From assembly GCF_017086365.1 (NCBI RefSeq), contig NZ_CP070969.1:806001-870000 (forward strand): a stretch of DNA of 64,000 bases, given 5' to 3'. Under the pieces are notes generated by a model. The model had not been told where the DNA came from, made no database searches, and was given only the letters and a program-made list of their open reading frames with translations. This document shows, in pieces, positions 17,276-26,373 of this stretch. Numbering within the stretch: position 1 is the stretch's first letter; the number at the start of each line of letters is the position of its first letter. The translations under genes were made by a program, and so were the position numbers. Origin of the DNA: Paenibacillus tianjinensis (GTDB lineage Bacteria > Bacillota > Bacilli > Paenibacillales > Paenibacillaceae).

Positions 17276-19306
17276 GTGATCAACGATAAATTGCCGAAGA
17301 TTTGGTACGGTGGAGACTACAACCCAGAGCAATGGGATGCCCCGGTTTGGGCAGAGGATGAACGGATGTTCAAGCTGGCGGGAATCGATGTGGCGACCAT
17401 CAATGTATTTTCATGGGCCCTGATTCAGCCGTCCGAGGACGTATATGATTTCTCCGGACTGGATGAATTGATGGACCGCCTATATAAGAATGGAACCTAT
17501 GTATGTCTGGCCACAGGCACTGGAGCACATCCGGCATGGATGGCACACCGCTATCCTGAAGTGACCCGTGTGGATGTGCAGGGCAGAAAGCGCAAATTCG
17601 GCGGACGCCATAACTCTAATCCGAACAGTTCGGTGTACCGCAAGTATGCAGCCAAACTGGCCGGCAAGCTGGCTGAACGCTATAAGGATCATCCGGTTCT
17701 GGTGGCCTGGCATATTTCCAATGAATATGGCGGATATGATTATTCCGAGCAGTCTGCGGCGGCTTTCCGCGTCTGGCTGAAGGAACGTTACGGCACACTG
17801 GATACACTGAACAAAGCCTGGAATACCCGCTTCTGGGGTCATACCTTCTATGACTGGGAAGAAATCGTTGTTCCAAATGAGCTGAGTGAAGAGTGGAACG
17901 GTAACCGGACCAATATCCAGGGGATTTCCCTTGACTACCGCCGGTTCATGTCTTACAGCCTGCTTGAGTGTTACAAAATTGAGAAAGAGGCAATCAGGGA
18001 ACACAGCAAGGATATTCCGGTAACGACCAATCTGATGGGCTTTTACCCGGAGCTGGATTATTTCGAATGGGCTAAGCATATGGACATCATCTCATGGGAT
18101 AACTATCCGGCTCTGGACACTCCGGTCAGCCATACGGCGATGACGCATGATCTGATGCGCGGTCTGAAGAACGGACAGCCATTCATGCTGATGGAGCAGA
18201 CGCCGAGCCAGCAGAACTGGATGCCGTATAACTCATTGAAACGGCCTGGTGTGATGCGTCTGTGGAGTTACCAGGCGGTAGCGCGCGGTGCGGACACCGT
18301 GCTGTTCTTCCAGCTGCGCCGCTCCATCGGTGCCTGCGAGAAGTATCACGGTGCGGTCATTGAGCATGTGGGCCATGAGCATACCCGGGTCTTCCGCGAA
18401 TGCGCAGAGCTGGGCCGGGAGCTGGAACGGCTTGGCGACAAGCTGCTGGATGCACGCAGTGCAGCGCAGATCGGCATCATCTATGACTGGGAAAACCGCT
18501 GGGCACTTGATCTGTCGAGCGGACCTACTGTAGCCCTTGATTATGTAAAAGAAGTGCATAAATATTACAATGCTCTCTATCAGCAGAATATCGAAGCCGA
18601 TATGATCGGTGTCGAAGAGAACCTGTCTAAATACAAAATCGTGATCGCACCGGTGTTATATATGATTAAACCGGGCTTCGCCGAGAAAGTGGAAGCCTTC
18701 GTTAAGGCTGGCGGGACATTTGTGACCACCTTCTTCAGCGGGATCGTTGATGAGAATGATCTGGTTACGGTTGGAGGATATCCGGGCGAGCTGCGGAAGG
18801 TGCTTGGCATCTGGGCTGAGGAGATTGATGCGCTGCTGCCGGACATGAGCAATGAAATCGTGATGAACGGGGAGTGGGGTTCGTTAAGCGGGACCTACAA
18901 ATGCGATCTGCTCTGCGATCTGATCCATTCCGAAGGAGCAGAAGTGCTGGCCCATTACGGTACCGATTTCTACAAGGGCATGCCGGTATTGACTGTGAAC
19001 AGCTTCGGTGAAGGCAAAGCCTACTATGTAGCATCGAGCCCTGAAGCCGGCTTCCTGCAAAGCTTCCTGGGGAATCTGTGCGAAGAGAACGGCATCAAGC
19101 CGCTCGTAAACGCACCAGAGGGAATCGAATCGGTACAGCGTGTGAAAGACGGCGTATCCTACCTGTTCCTGTTGAATCATCACGAAGGCGAGCTAAGCGC
19201 AGACATTGGTGCAGCTGAGCGCACCGACCTGCTGACCGGCAAGAGCTTCAGCGGCACCGCTGTTGTTCCGGGCCGCGGCGTATTGATCTTGTCCGATAAC
19301 AAATAG
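17276..19306 (+). CDS. GH42 beta-galactosidase (no zinc cysteines)
   Basis: A second cytoplasmic GH42 enzyme of 676 residues. The acid/base Glu150 is in WHISNEYGG and the nucleophile Glu307 in FMLMEQTPSQ. It lacks the four zinc-site cysteines seen in the other GH42 protein in this window (here GGRHNSN and YGGYDYSEQ), so it belongs to a different GH42 subgroup. Start GTG 17276 is chosen because AAGGAAG ends 8 nt upstream. It is divergent from an AraC regulator and followed by a terminator, so it is a single-gene unit. It probably has a different linkage preference from its paralogue. Confidence 0.93.
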   Translation: MINDKLPKIWYGGDYNPEQWDAPVWAEDERMFKLAGIDVATINVFSWALIQPSEDVYDFSGLDELMDRLYKNGTYVCLATGTGAHPAWMAHRYPEVTRVDVQGRKRKFGGRHNSNPNSSVYRKYAAKLAGKLAERYKDHPVLVAWHISNEYGGYDYSEQSAAAFRVWLKERYGTLDTLNKAWNTRFWGHTFYDWEEIVVPNELSEEWNGNRTNIQGISLDYRRFMSYSLLECYKIEKEAIREHSKDIPVTTNLMGFYPELDYFEWAKHMDIISWDNYPALDTPVSHTAMTHDLMRGLKNGQPFMLMEQTPSQQNWMPYNSLKRPGVMRLWSYQAVARGADTVLFFQLRRSIGACEKYHGAVIEHVGHEHTRVFRECAELGRELERLGDKLLDARSAAQIGIIYDWENRWALDLSSGPTVALDYVKEVHKYYNALYQQNIEADMIGVEENLSKYKIVIAPVLYMIKPGFAEKVEAFVKAGGTFVTTFFSGIVDENDLVTVGGYPGELRKVLGIWAEEIDALLPDMSNEIVMNGEWGSLSGTYKCDLLCDLIHSEGAEVLAHYGTDFYKGMPVLTVNSFGEGKAYYVASSPEAGFLQSFLGNLCEENGIKPLVNAPEGIESVQRVKDGVSYLFLLNHHEGELSADIGAAERTDLLTGKSFSGTAVVPGRGVLILSDNK

Positions 19307-19320
19307 AACGCAAATAGCCC

Positions 19321-19367
19321 AAACCCCGGCAACTCTCCTGAAAGGGAGGGGTGCCGGGGTTTTTTTA
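19321..19367. terminator. intrinsic terminator after GH42, shared with gerC
   Basis: AAACCCCGGCA and AACTCTCCT pair with AGGGAGGG and TGCCGGGGTTT; a run of T follows on the plus strand and a run of A precedes, so it can also end the convergent leftward germination operon. Confidence 0.85.
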
Positions 19368-19370
19368 CAG

Positions 19371-20561
19371 CTATTCCGTAAAGGAGCCGAAATCGGTTAT
19401 TTTCAAATCATATTTAAAACGGACTTCGGAGCGGCTGAATGTATCGTCCCACCGGTCCTGGACCTTTTTCCACACCTGGGGATACTGGATGCTGAGCGCT
19501 TCTCCGAAACCGGCTACATCGGCTTTATACTCTTTTTGCAGCTTACTCATCATCTTCTCCATCATCTTCTCCAGCTTAGCTTCGAATATTCGGCCTACCT
19601 TATCTGTATATTCTGTTGAATCGGCATCACTTGAGCTGCTCCAGGTTTCGATCAGCCGGCCTTCCGTCTCGATGGAGACCTCAAACGAAATAACATCCCC
19701 GTCGACAAGGGCTTTGATTTTGCTCTTCATAGCCTTCATTTCATAGGTCATCGGTTCATCATCCTGATCATAGGCTTTGATCGCGCCAGCCTTGCCTTTA
19801 TTGGTCAGCCAGGAGAGGCATTCCGTGTCTTCCTGTGACAAGGTGCCGATCCAGTGCCCCGTGTCTCCTTTTACCACAGCAGCTCCGGAGAACTCAGTTT
19901 CCCCACCCGCGGTAACGAGATTCTGCAGAGCATAACTCCGCTTGGCATGCATGAGTGCATCCAGTTCGGAAATGATGACCGGGTCCATCACCTTACTTGT
20001 TCTTTTCTGACCATGGATCATATCTCTGAGGTGAAAGGAGGGGATTTCATCGGTCCGCTTGGAGACAAGCGTCTCCTCTGCCCGGCCTTGACTGATAAAA
20101 ACCAAGGTGCTTGGGCGGATATCATTGTCACGGAGTACAAAATCCATCAGCTGTTCCATCGATTGCCGCTTCAGCAATTCCGTTGAGACAACAATGACCT
20201 TCAGATGATGACCAACGATCGGCCGTTCGTTCCTGATAGAATATTGGCGGAAGATTTCCAGTACGGAATCTCCGGTTCCGGAGATGTTGAGATAAGGCGT
20301 AGGCCGTGGGCCCCCCTGCTGCTTTTCCATGCCTGCGTGTTTCACGGGTACAATCTGGACCGTTGCCGTAACTTTATCCCGCTTGGAATAGGTGACGCCT
20401 TGTTCTTCCAGCTCTTGTTCAGCCTTTGTCAGCTTGCCTGTGTCCAGAGCGAGTCCGGTATAAATTGCCAGGTCCTCAATTTCTTTGCTGCTCCAGCATC
20501 CGGACTGTGTGGCAGCAAGCAGGAAGAGACAGAGGAGAAGCGGTATCAACCGTCTACACAT
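19371..20561 (-). CDS. gerC: spore germination lipoprotein, Ger(x)C family
   Basis: The C subunit of a GerA-type nutrient germinant receptor in the spore inner membrane. It is 396 residues with a signal peptide ending in QSGC, so Cys22 would carry the lipid anchor. The N-terminal domain begins WSSKEIEDLAIYTGLALD, characteristic of the family, and the C-terminal domain contains IEAKLEKMMEKMMSKLQKEYKADVAGFG-like helical sequence. It overlaps the end of the upstream permease gene by 8 bp. It is the last gene of the gerA-gerB-gerC operon. Confidence 0.92.
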   Translation of the reverse strand: MCRRLIPLLLCLFLLAATQSGCWSSKEIEDLAIYTGLALDTGKLTKAEQELEEQGVTYSKRDKVTATVQIVPVKHAGMEKQQGGPRPTPYLNISGTGDSVLEIFRQYSIRNERPIVGHHLKVIVVSTELLKRQSMEQLMDFVLRDNDIRPSTLVFISQGRAEETLVSKRTDEIPSFHLRDMIHGQKRTSKVMDPVIISELDALMHAKRSYALQNLVTAGGETEFSGAAVVKGDTGHWIGTLSQEDTECLSWLTNKGKAGAIKAYDQDDEPMTYEMKAMKSKIKALVDGDVISFEVSIETEGRLIETWSSSSDADSTEYTDKVGRIFEAKLEKMMEKMMSKLQKEYKADVAGFGEALSIQYPQVWKKVQDRWDDTFSRSEVRFKYDLKITDFGSFTE

Positions 20562-21657
20562 GCTGCTTCAATCCTTTCGTACGGATGAGCCAGATGACCG
20601 AGAGCAACAGGGGCAGAAGCAGAAACAGGACAATTCCCGCTTTACCGATCATATCCCCCAGACTGAACAGCTCGCTAACGGACTTGGGCACCATCGCAGA
20701 GATGAAAATGACCGGTACCAGCAAGTAAATGACCGCATGTATCTTCAGGCTGAAAATTTGGGAGAGGCCTAGAGAAGCCTGGAAAAAGAAACTGCAGAAG
20801 TTACAAAACATTTGCATCAGCCAGATCACCATCAGCGGAAACTCCATCCGTTCGAACAGAAATCCGGGAATTTCGAAGCTGCGGATCAAATCGATGATCG
20901 GCCAGGTACTTGTGATCACCGAATCGATAGAGAGTCCGCCTATGACCATAATTACTGTCAGCAGATAGAGGCCGATCGGAATGCCGATTCCGACCAGCAT
21001 TACTTTTACAGCCTGACGAGGGTTCTGCATAAACGCTACAAGTGTCATAACGACCTCACACCCGCTATAGACAAGCACTGTTGACCTCAGACCGCTGATC
21101 ACCGGCAGAATCCCGCTGCCGAGCACAGGGCGCAGGTTGTTAATATCAAATAGCCGCAGGCTGAACCCTTAGCAGATGAGCAGAATCATGATGCTGATCG
21201 GAAACAGAATCTGAAAGACCCTGGCGATAGAATTGATTCCGCCGTATACGAGGTAGGTTCCCACCCAGATAAAAGGCAGGATAATCGCCCAGATTGGCGT
21301 GCCTTCCAGCAGAAAGAACAGCGTAACCTCGGCGAGCGAGCGGATCTCAAAGCCTGCGAGAATTAGAAAATAGATAATTAGCAGCAGGCAAAGGAGTGCT
21401 CCCGGTACCCGGCCTACGATTTTTCCGGCATACTGGAAAATAGTTTTTCCGGGAAACTGCTGGCTTATCTTTACCATGAGGACAATTACAGCCATCACGA
21501 TGATCCCCCCGAGCAATACCGACAGCCAGGAATCAGGAGTCTTCACAGCTTGGCTTACGCCCCGCGGCAGTGTCAGAATCCCGGCGCCTAGCACCGTGTT
21601 ATTGAGGAATACCGCTGCTTGTGTAGCGGTGATATTGTCGTCTGTGCGGGTAAACAT
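20554..21657 (-). pseudogene. gerB: spore germination permease, GerAB family, interrupted by an in-frame stop
   Basis: The B subunit of the germinant receptor, an APC-type transporter with ten membrane helices that binds the germinant. Read through, the gene is 367 codons, the normal length. However, a TAA at 21169-21171 follows ISIMILLIC at residue 162, and the same frame continues with GFSLRLFDINNLRPVLG, a typical family segment. There is no frame change, so a single base change explains it. The downstream part has no proper start (GTG 21126 lacks a ribosome site). The A and C subunits are intact. It may be a sequencing error, a recent inactivation or programmed read-through. Confidence 0.85.
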
Positions 21658-21684
21658 GATACTGCCTCCTCTCTTAACATGTAG

Positions 21685-23361
21685 CTACGATTTACGTTTG
21701 CTGTCCAGCGTCTTCATCATTGCCGGTCTGCGTTTCATCAGAGTAAGCGGTGCACGGAAGAACAGGTCCTTCCAGTCCCTTGCCCGAAACGGGGATACAG
21801 GCGTCAGGTAGGGCACACCGAAGCTCTTGAGCTTGGTGAGATGGCTGCAGATCAGCAGGAAGAAGAGGATTGTACCGAACATCCCCAGCAGGGCCGCAAA
21901 TCCCATCCCGACAAAGCGGAGAATCCGCAGCGTTATTCCGGCACTGTACATTGGAATAGAGAAGGAGGAGATCGCGGTGACTGCAACGACAATGACCAGG
22001 AAGGGGCTGACGATCCCTGCATTTACGGCAGCATCGCCAATAATGAGGCCGCCGACGATACCCATTGCCGGACCGACCGGTTTAGGCAGCCGGATGCCGG
22101 CTTCGCGCAGAATTTCAATCGAAACCTCAAGAATCAGCACTTCGATTATTGAGGGGAAAGGGACTCCTTGGCGGGTCTCAATAATAGAGAGTGCCAGCTC
22201 CGTCGGGATCAGTCCGGGATGAAAGGAAATGAACGATATATAGAGAGCCGGGGCCATCAGCGCCAGAAAGGAGGCCGCGAAGCGCAGCATCCGCAGAAGC
22301 GATCCCGGCAGCCAGCGTTCATAATAGTCTTCCGGAGATTGCAGCAGCATGCTGAAGGTAACCGGAACAATCAGCGCGAAGGGGGTTCCGTCCAGCAGAA
22401 TCGCAATCCGTCCTTCCAGCAGCGCACTGATCACCCTGTCAGGACGTTCAGTGTTCTGTACCTGCTGGAAAGGACTTAAATAATTGTCTTCGATCAGCTG
22501 CTCGATATATCCCGATTCTGCAAGAAAATCGATATCCAGTTTGGAGATGCGTGACTCGACTTCCTGCAGCAGCTCCGGATTGACAATATCCTTCATATAA
22601 GCGATAACCAGATCCTTCTGAATCCGGTTACCGGACCGGTGAGTGACTATCTCCAGCTGATCACTCCTGCCCTGGCGGCGTAAGATGGAGGTGTTCTCAT
22701 TTAGCGACTCAGAGAAGCCCAGCCGGGGTCCGCGCAGCAGTGCTTCCGAAACAGGCTCGTCCAGTGAACGGCTGTCTGCTTCCGGGGGCTGGATCAGCAG
22801 GCCTTGCGGCAGCCCCTCAATCAGCAGTCCGGCATATCCGTACAGGACGGACTGATTGAAGTCCGCCAGATCGCTGGCCTCGCTCAGCTGGCTGAACGGC
22901 AGGCGTTGTCCGGCTAATCCGGAAGCGAAGAAGGAATCAGCTGTTGCCTCGAACATCAGAAACTGCATAATCTGCAAATTCAGATTTCTATCGTTCTGCA
23001 TGCCGTCTACATAAATAAGCACCGCCTGTTTCTGCAGCCTGGTTATAGTAAATTCCTTGAAATGGAGATCAGAGTTCCTTCCGATAGCCGACTTAATAGA
23101 CTGAAGGTCTGCGGTATAATTCCCGCTGAAGCCTTGCCGGACTTGCGAAGAGGAGGACACCGGAGCACCGGATTGCTCCTTGCGTTTCTTCACGCTGCTG
23201 CCCGGCGACTCCACCGCTCTGCCACTGCCTACCAGGGAATACAGTGCTTTATAAAGACGGCTTACAGCCAGAGGGAACAGCAGTGCAATTCCCGCCTGAA
23301 AAAAGACATCCCAGCCGGGGACATGAGAAATAACGGAAGATAACAATGAAATCAACCCCAA
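21685..23361 (-). CDS. gerA: spore germination protein, GerA subunit family
   Basis: The A subunit of the germinant receptor, first gene of the operon. It is 558 residues, longer than the usual ~480-530, because of an N-terminal extension with a hydrophobic stretch (FFQAGIALLFPLAVSRLYKAL) and a Ser-rich linker. The soluble N-terminal domain follows (VLIYVDGMQNDRNLNLQIMQ), and then the membrane domain with PERPDRVISALLEGRIAILL-like and PKPVGPAMGIVGGLIIGDAA-like sequence (near residues 300 and 450). The start is uncertain: TTG at 23361 or 23355, with only a weak AGAAAG upstream. It ends 27 bp before gerB. Confidence 0.92.
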   Translation of the reverse strand: MGLISLLSSVISHVPGWDVFFQAGIALLFPLAVSRLYKALYSLVGSGRAVESPGSSVKKRKEQSGAPVSSSSQVRQGFSGNYTADLQSIKSAIGRNSDLHFKEFTITRLQKQAVLIYVDGMQNDRNLNLQIMQFLMFEATADSFFASGLAGQRLPFSQLSEASDLADFNQSVLYGYAGLLIEGLPQGLLIQPPEADSRSLDEPVSEALLRGPRLGFSESLNENTSILRRQGRSDQLEIVTHRSGNRIQKDLVIAYMKDIVNPELLQEVESRISKLDIDFLAESGYIEQLIEDNYLSPFQQVQNTERPDRVISALLEGRIAILLDGTPFALIVPVTFSMLLQSPEDYYERWLPGSLLRMLRFAASFLALMAPALYISFISFHPGLIPTELALSIIETRQGVPFPSIIEVLILEVSIEILREAGIRLPKPVGPAMGIVGGLIIGDAAVNAGIVSPFLVIVVAVTAISSFSIPMYSAGITLRILRFVGMGFAALLGMFGTILFFLLICSHLTKLKSFGVPYLTPVSPFRARDWKDLFFRAPLTLMKRRPAMMKTLDSKRKS

Positions 23362-23541
23362 CTTTCTGTATAAATTGCTGTGTACATGAAGTTTTCCAAA
23401 GTCTGCTTTCGTTTAGTCATTTCTGTAAAAAATAATTGTCCGCAGTATTGGGATATTCAATTAGCAGAGCGTCCTGAATGTCAGCTTAAAGCTTGGTAAA
23501 TATTTCAGAAAAGATTGACTGCCCAATTGAGATATAATGGT

Positions 23542-23751
23542 TATATAAATTGAACTGCCTATTCCATTTGGGAAGGCCGTGACTCCAGAGAACATTTGGA
23601 CTTCCGGCCGCTGTTGTATGCAGATTTCCTGATTTGTACCGCTTTTAGCGGTTGAAATCTGCATACAAAGGCGGGCGCTACCGCTCCTACAGTTCCAAAC
23701 TTCTCTTCCGCCACTTTTTCCTAAATGTTTATTTCAAGTTCAATTTATATA
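23542..23751 (+). repeat. 210-bp palindromic repeat element, copy A
   Basis: The element is bounded by a perfect 15-bp inverted repeat, TATATAAATTGAACT (23542-23556) and its complement (23737-23751). Inside are a perfect 15-bp stem (23614-23628 with 23654-23668) and a 5-bp inner stem ACCGC/GCGGT (23638-23642 with 23648-23652). Conserved flanking blocks are GGACTTCCGGCC on the left and CGCTCCTACAGTTCCAAACT on the right. A second copy lies at 49961-50170 in inverse orientation with the same length and architecture. It encodes no protein; it may be a miniature mobile element or a structured RNA/DNA element. Confidence 0.8.
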
Positions 23752-23795
23752 GTAGAGTGGAGTACAGATACAACCTTCTAGGAAAGAGGCTGCAC

Positions 23796-24353
23796 ATGAC
23801 AACCCTACTGGTAACAGGCTACCGTGCGCATGAGCTCGGGATTTTTGACAATAAGCATCAGGGTATCGCCTATATCAAAAAAGCGCTAGCCGCAAGGCTG
23901 ATTCCTCTCATTGAGGACGGAGTGGATTGGATCATTACTCCCGGCCAATATGGTGTGGATCTTTGGGCCTGCGAGGTGGTACTGGAGCTGAAGCGTAAAT
24001 ATCCGCTTCTGAAGCTGGGGATCATTACGGCTCATGCCAACCCGGAAGAGAAGTGGAAAGAGGACAAGCAGAACGAATACCGGAGGATTGTGGCCGGAGC
24101 GGATTATTATGGAGCGGTAAGCAATGCCCCTTATGACGGCAGCTGGCAGTTCCGGGCCAGAGATAATCTGCTGTTCCGCAAAAGCGATGCCATTCTGCTG
24201 TTCTATGATGAGGATGCCGCTGAAGGAAGCGCGAAATATTTCAAGGAACGGGCACTGAAGCTGCATGCGGAGAGCGACTATGGCCTCTATCTGATGTTTG
24301 CGGAGGAAATCCAGAATATTGCCGACGAGGAAAACCAGCGGGATTTTGAATAA
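23796..24353 (+). CDS. ypsA: YpsA-family SLOG protein
   Basis: A 185-residue protein of the YpsA (DUF1273) branch of the SLOG/LOG nucleotide-binding superfamily. It begins MTTLLVTGYRAHELGIF, the YpsA hallmark, and contains a Rossmann-like core with VDWIITPGQYGVDLWACEVV and a C-terminal DAILLFYDEDAAEGS. B. subtilis YpsA (180 residues) affects cell division and oxidative-stress response; the biochemical role is unresolved. The ATG at 23796 follows AGGAAAGAGG. The frame stays open upstream into the palindromic repeat, and that part is not coding. Confidence 0.9.
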   Translation: MTTLLVTGYRAHELGIFDNKHQGIAYIKKALAARLIPLIEDGVDWIITPGQYGVDLWACEVVLELKRKYPLLKLGIITAHANPEEKWKEDKQNEYRRIVAGADYYGAVSNAPYDGSWQFRARDNLLFRKSDAILLFYDEDAAEGSAKYFKERALKLHAESDYGLYLMFAEEIQNIADEENQRDFE

Positions 24354-24405
24354 AAGCTCTGATTGAAAAAAAGTCATTTTCTTTATCGAAGGAGGAGGAA
24401 GGAAG

Positions 24406-24726
24406 ATGAATTCTGTTCAGGCGGAAGAGGATATTTGTTATGTTATTCTGTTAAGCCCCACACAGCAGGACCGCAGAGATATGGAGATTATCCGCGGGCA
24501 TGTGCAGCATCTACAGGAGCTGGAACGCAGGGGTCAGTTGGTGCTATGCGGGCCGTTTAACGATGCTCCCGGCGGGATGGTAATTATCCGGGCAGAATCC
24601 CGGGAAGAGGCAGAGGCGGTTGCGGAGCGTGATCCGTATGTTCTCTCAGGCATCCGCAGCTACGAGCTCCGCACCTGGAGCCTGTCACATGCAGGCAACA
24701 GGCACATGGGCATAGCCGCGGATTGA
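24406..24726 (+). CDS. YciI-family protein
   Basis: A 106-residue protein with the YCII fold (ferredoxin-like alpha/beta barrel dimer). Visible signatures are YVILLSPTQQDRR, an active-site-like region RGHVQHLQELERRGQLVLCGPF with the conserved His and the GPF turn, and AVAERDPYVLSGI with the conserved Asp-Pro. It has a strong ribosome site GGAGGAGGAAGG. Enzymatic function in this family is mostly unknown; one YciI relative acts in dehalogenation. It is 52 bp behind ypsA and probably in one transcript. Confidence 0.85.
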   Translation: MNSVQAEEDICYVILLSPTQQDRRDMEIIRGHVQHLQELERRGQLVLCGPFNDAPGGMVIIRAESREEAEAVAERDPYVLSGIRSYELRTWSLSHAGNRHMGIAAD

Positions 24727-24739
24727 CGAGAGCTGCTGC

Positions 24740-26197
24740 TTAAATAAAGCTCTGCAGCGAAGGTGCCTTGCGGACCTTGTAATTCTGCTCATAGGCATAG
24801 GCCAGCTTGATCAGCAGCGGCTCCTGATAAGCCTGGGCCGAGAACGTCACTCCGAACGGGGCACCGGCCGAGGTGTAGCCGGAAGGCACGACGATGGAGG
24901 GATATCCTGATCTGGAGGTGATCCGTGCGCCAAAGTCGGCCGGGAACAGCAGGGCATCCAGCTGGTACTCCTTCATGGTCGCGTCGATGCCCTGCTCCTT
25001 GCAGAGCTTCAGATCCGTGGCGCGGTCACGCAAATACTGCGGCTCTGTCAGAGTGCCTGAAGAGGTATATTCGGCATCGATCAGTGTAGCTTGACCATAG
25101 CGCAGCGTTTCTACCGGATGGGCATGGTTGAAGTCAATGATATCCTTTAGGGTCCGTACCTTCGAACCCGGGCCGAGCCGGGCCAGATAAGCGTTAATGG
25201 AGGTTTTGAACTCGTTCAGCACCACGGAGGAATATTTGATCTCGCGCGCGGTGCGGATGTCAGCAGGGTCGATGATTGTTGCGCCAAGCTCACGCATTCT
25301 GTCCACGGAAGCGTTGAACAGTGCCAGCTGTTCTTCCGTTAATTCTTCGAAATAGTAGTCCCGGGGAATGCCGATCCTCGCACCCTGCAGACCGTTCAGA
25401 TCAAGGAATTCCGTATAATCCTCATGCAGCCTTCCCGCGCTAGTGCCCATCGCCGCATCACTGTTGTCCCGGCCGAGCATGGCATTCAGCAGCAGAACAG
25501 CATCACGGACTGTTCTTCCCATTGGCCCGGCAGTATCCTGCGTGTTCGACAGCGGAAGAATGCCGGAGCGGCTGAGCATGCCTACCGTCGGCTTAATTCC
25601 CACAATCGACCCGAGATTGCCGGGATTGAGGATGGAGCCGGAGGTTTCGGTTCCCACCGATACTGTGCAGAAATTACAGGCGACGGCTACAGCGGAGCCG
25701 GCGCTGGAGCCGCCGGTCGGAGTCGAGATATTGTAAGGGTTCAGCACCTGGCCTCCGCGTGAGCTGTAACCTGACGGCATGCCATTCGTCATGAAGTTGG
25801 CGAATTCCGTCATGTTCGCTTTGCCCATGATGATGGCTCCGGCCTCGCGCAGCTTCGTAACGATAAAGGCATCTTCCCCGGCAAAAGAATCCGCCAAAGC
25901 CAGCGATCCCGCACTGGTATGCATTTTATCCCCTGTATTGATATTGTCCTTGAGCAAGACCGGAATGCCATGCATCGGGCCTCTTGGACCCTGCAGCGCA
26001 CGTTCCACATCCAAAGATTCCGCAATGAACAGCGCATCCGGATTGATCTCCAGCACGGAGTTAATCGTCAGGCCGTTTTTGTCATGATCGGCAATGCGCT
26101 CATAATACATGAGAACCAGTTCTTTGGAAGTGATCTCTCCGGCTGCCAGTGCGGCCTGAATTTCCGGGATTGTAGCCTCTACGATTTCAAAACTCAT
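24740..26197 (-). CDS. amidase signature family enzyme
   Basis: A 485-residue serine hydrolase of the amidase signature family, cleaving a small-molecule amide. The Ser-cisSer-Lys triad is visible: Lys83 in LLKDNINTGD, cis-Ser164 in TGGSSAGSA and nucleophile Ser188 in GTETSGSILNP; the 24-residue gap between the serines equals that in fatty acid amide hydrolase. No GatB gene or other Gat subunit is nearby, so it is not the tRNA amidotransferase subunit. No signal peptide is seen. It is convergent with the YciI gene and divergent from a lipoprotein gene. Confidence 0.92.
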   Translation of the reverse strand: MSFEIVEATIPEIQAALAAGEITSKELVLMYYERIADHDKNGLTINSVLEINPDALFIAESLDVERALQGPRGPMHGIPVLLKDNINTGDKMHTSAGSLALADSFAGEDAFIVTKLREAGAIIMGKANMTEFANFMTNGMPSGYSSRGGQVLNPYNISTPTGGSSAGSAVAVACNFCTVSVGTETSGSILNPGNLGSIVGIKPTVGMLSRSGILPLSNTQDTAGPMGRTVRDAVLLLNAMLGRDNSDAAMGTSAGRLHEDYTEFLDLNGLQGARIGIPRDYYFEELTEEQLALFNASVDRMRELGATIIDPADIRTAREIKYSSVVLNEFKTSINAYLARLGPGSKVRTLKDIIDFNHAHPVETLRYGQATLIDAEYTSSGTLTEPQYLRDRATDLKLCKEQGIDATMKEYQLDALLFPADFGARITSRSGYPSIVVPSGYTSAGAPFGVTFSAQAYQEPLLIKLAYAYEQNYKVRKAPSLQSFI

Positions 26198-26373
26198 GCG
26201 GGTTCACGCTTCTTTCTCTCTTTGGTTTGGCCTTCTCCTTCATCTAACCATAGTTTACCGCGTCTTGATAGAGTTCATTTTGGATTTTTTTGATAGTTGG
26301 CATTCCATCTCTGGTGTATAATCCCATCTTGAGAAACGGTTGAACAATCTGCGCTGCAACTTGGGAGGACGGC

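Noticed and set aside
20554..21126. Separate gene starting at GTG 21126 (C-terminal GerAB part)
   Set aside because: No ribosome site, and the sequence continues in frame with the N-terminal part across a single TAA; treated as one interrupted gene.
23652..23795. N-terminal extension of ypsA in the open frame upstream of ATG 23796
   Set aside because: This part lies in the palindromic repeat; the family starts at MTTLLVTGYR and has its ribosome site directly before 23796.
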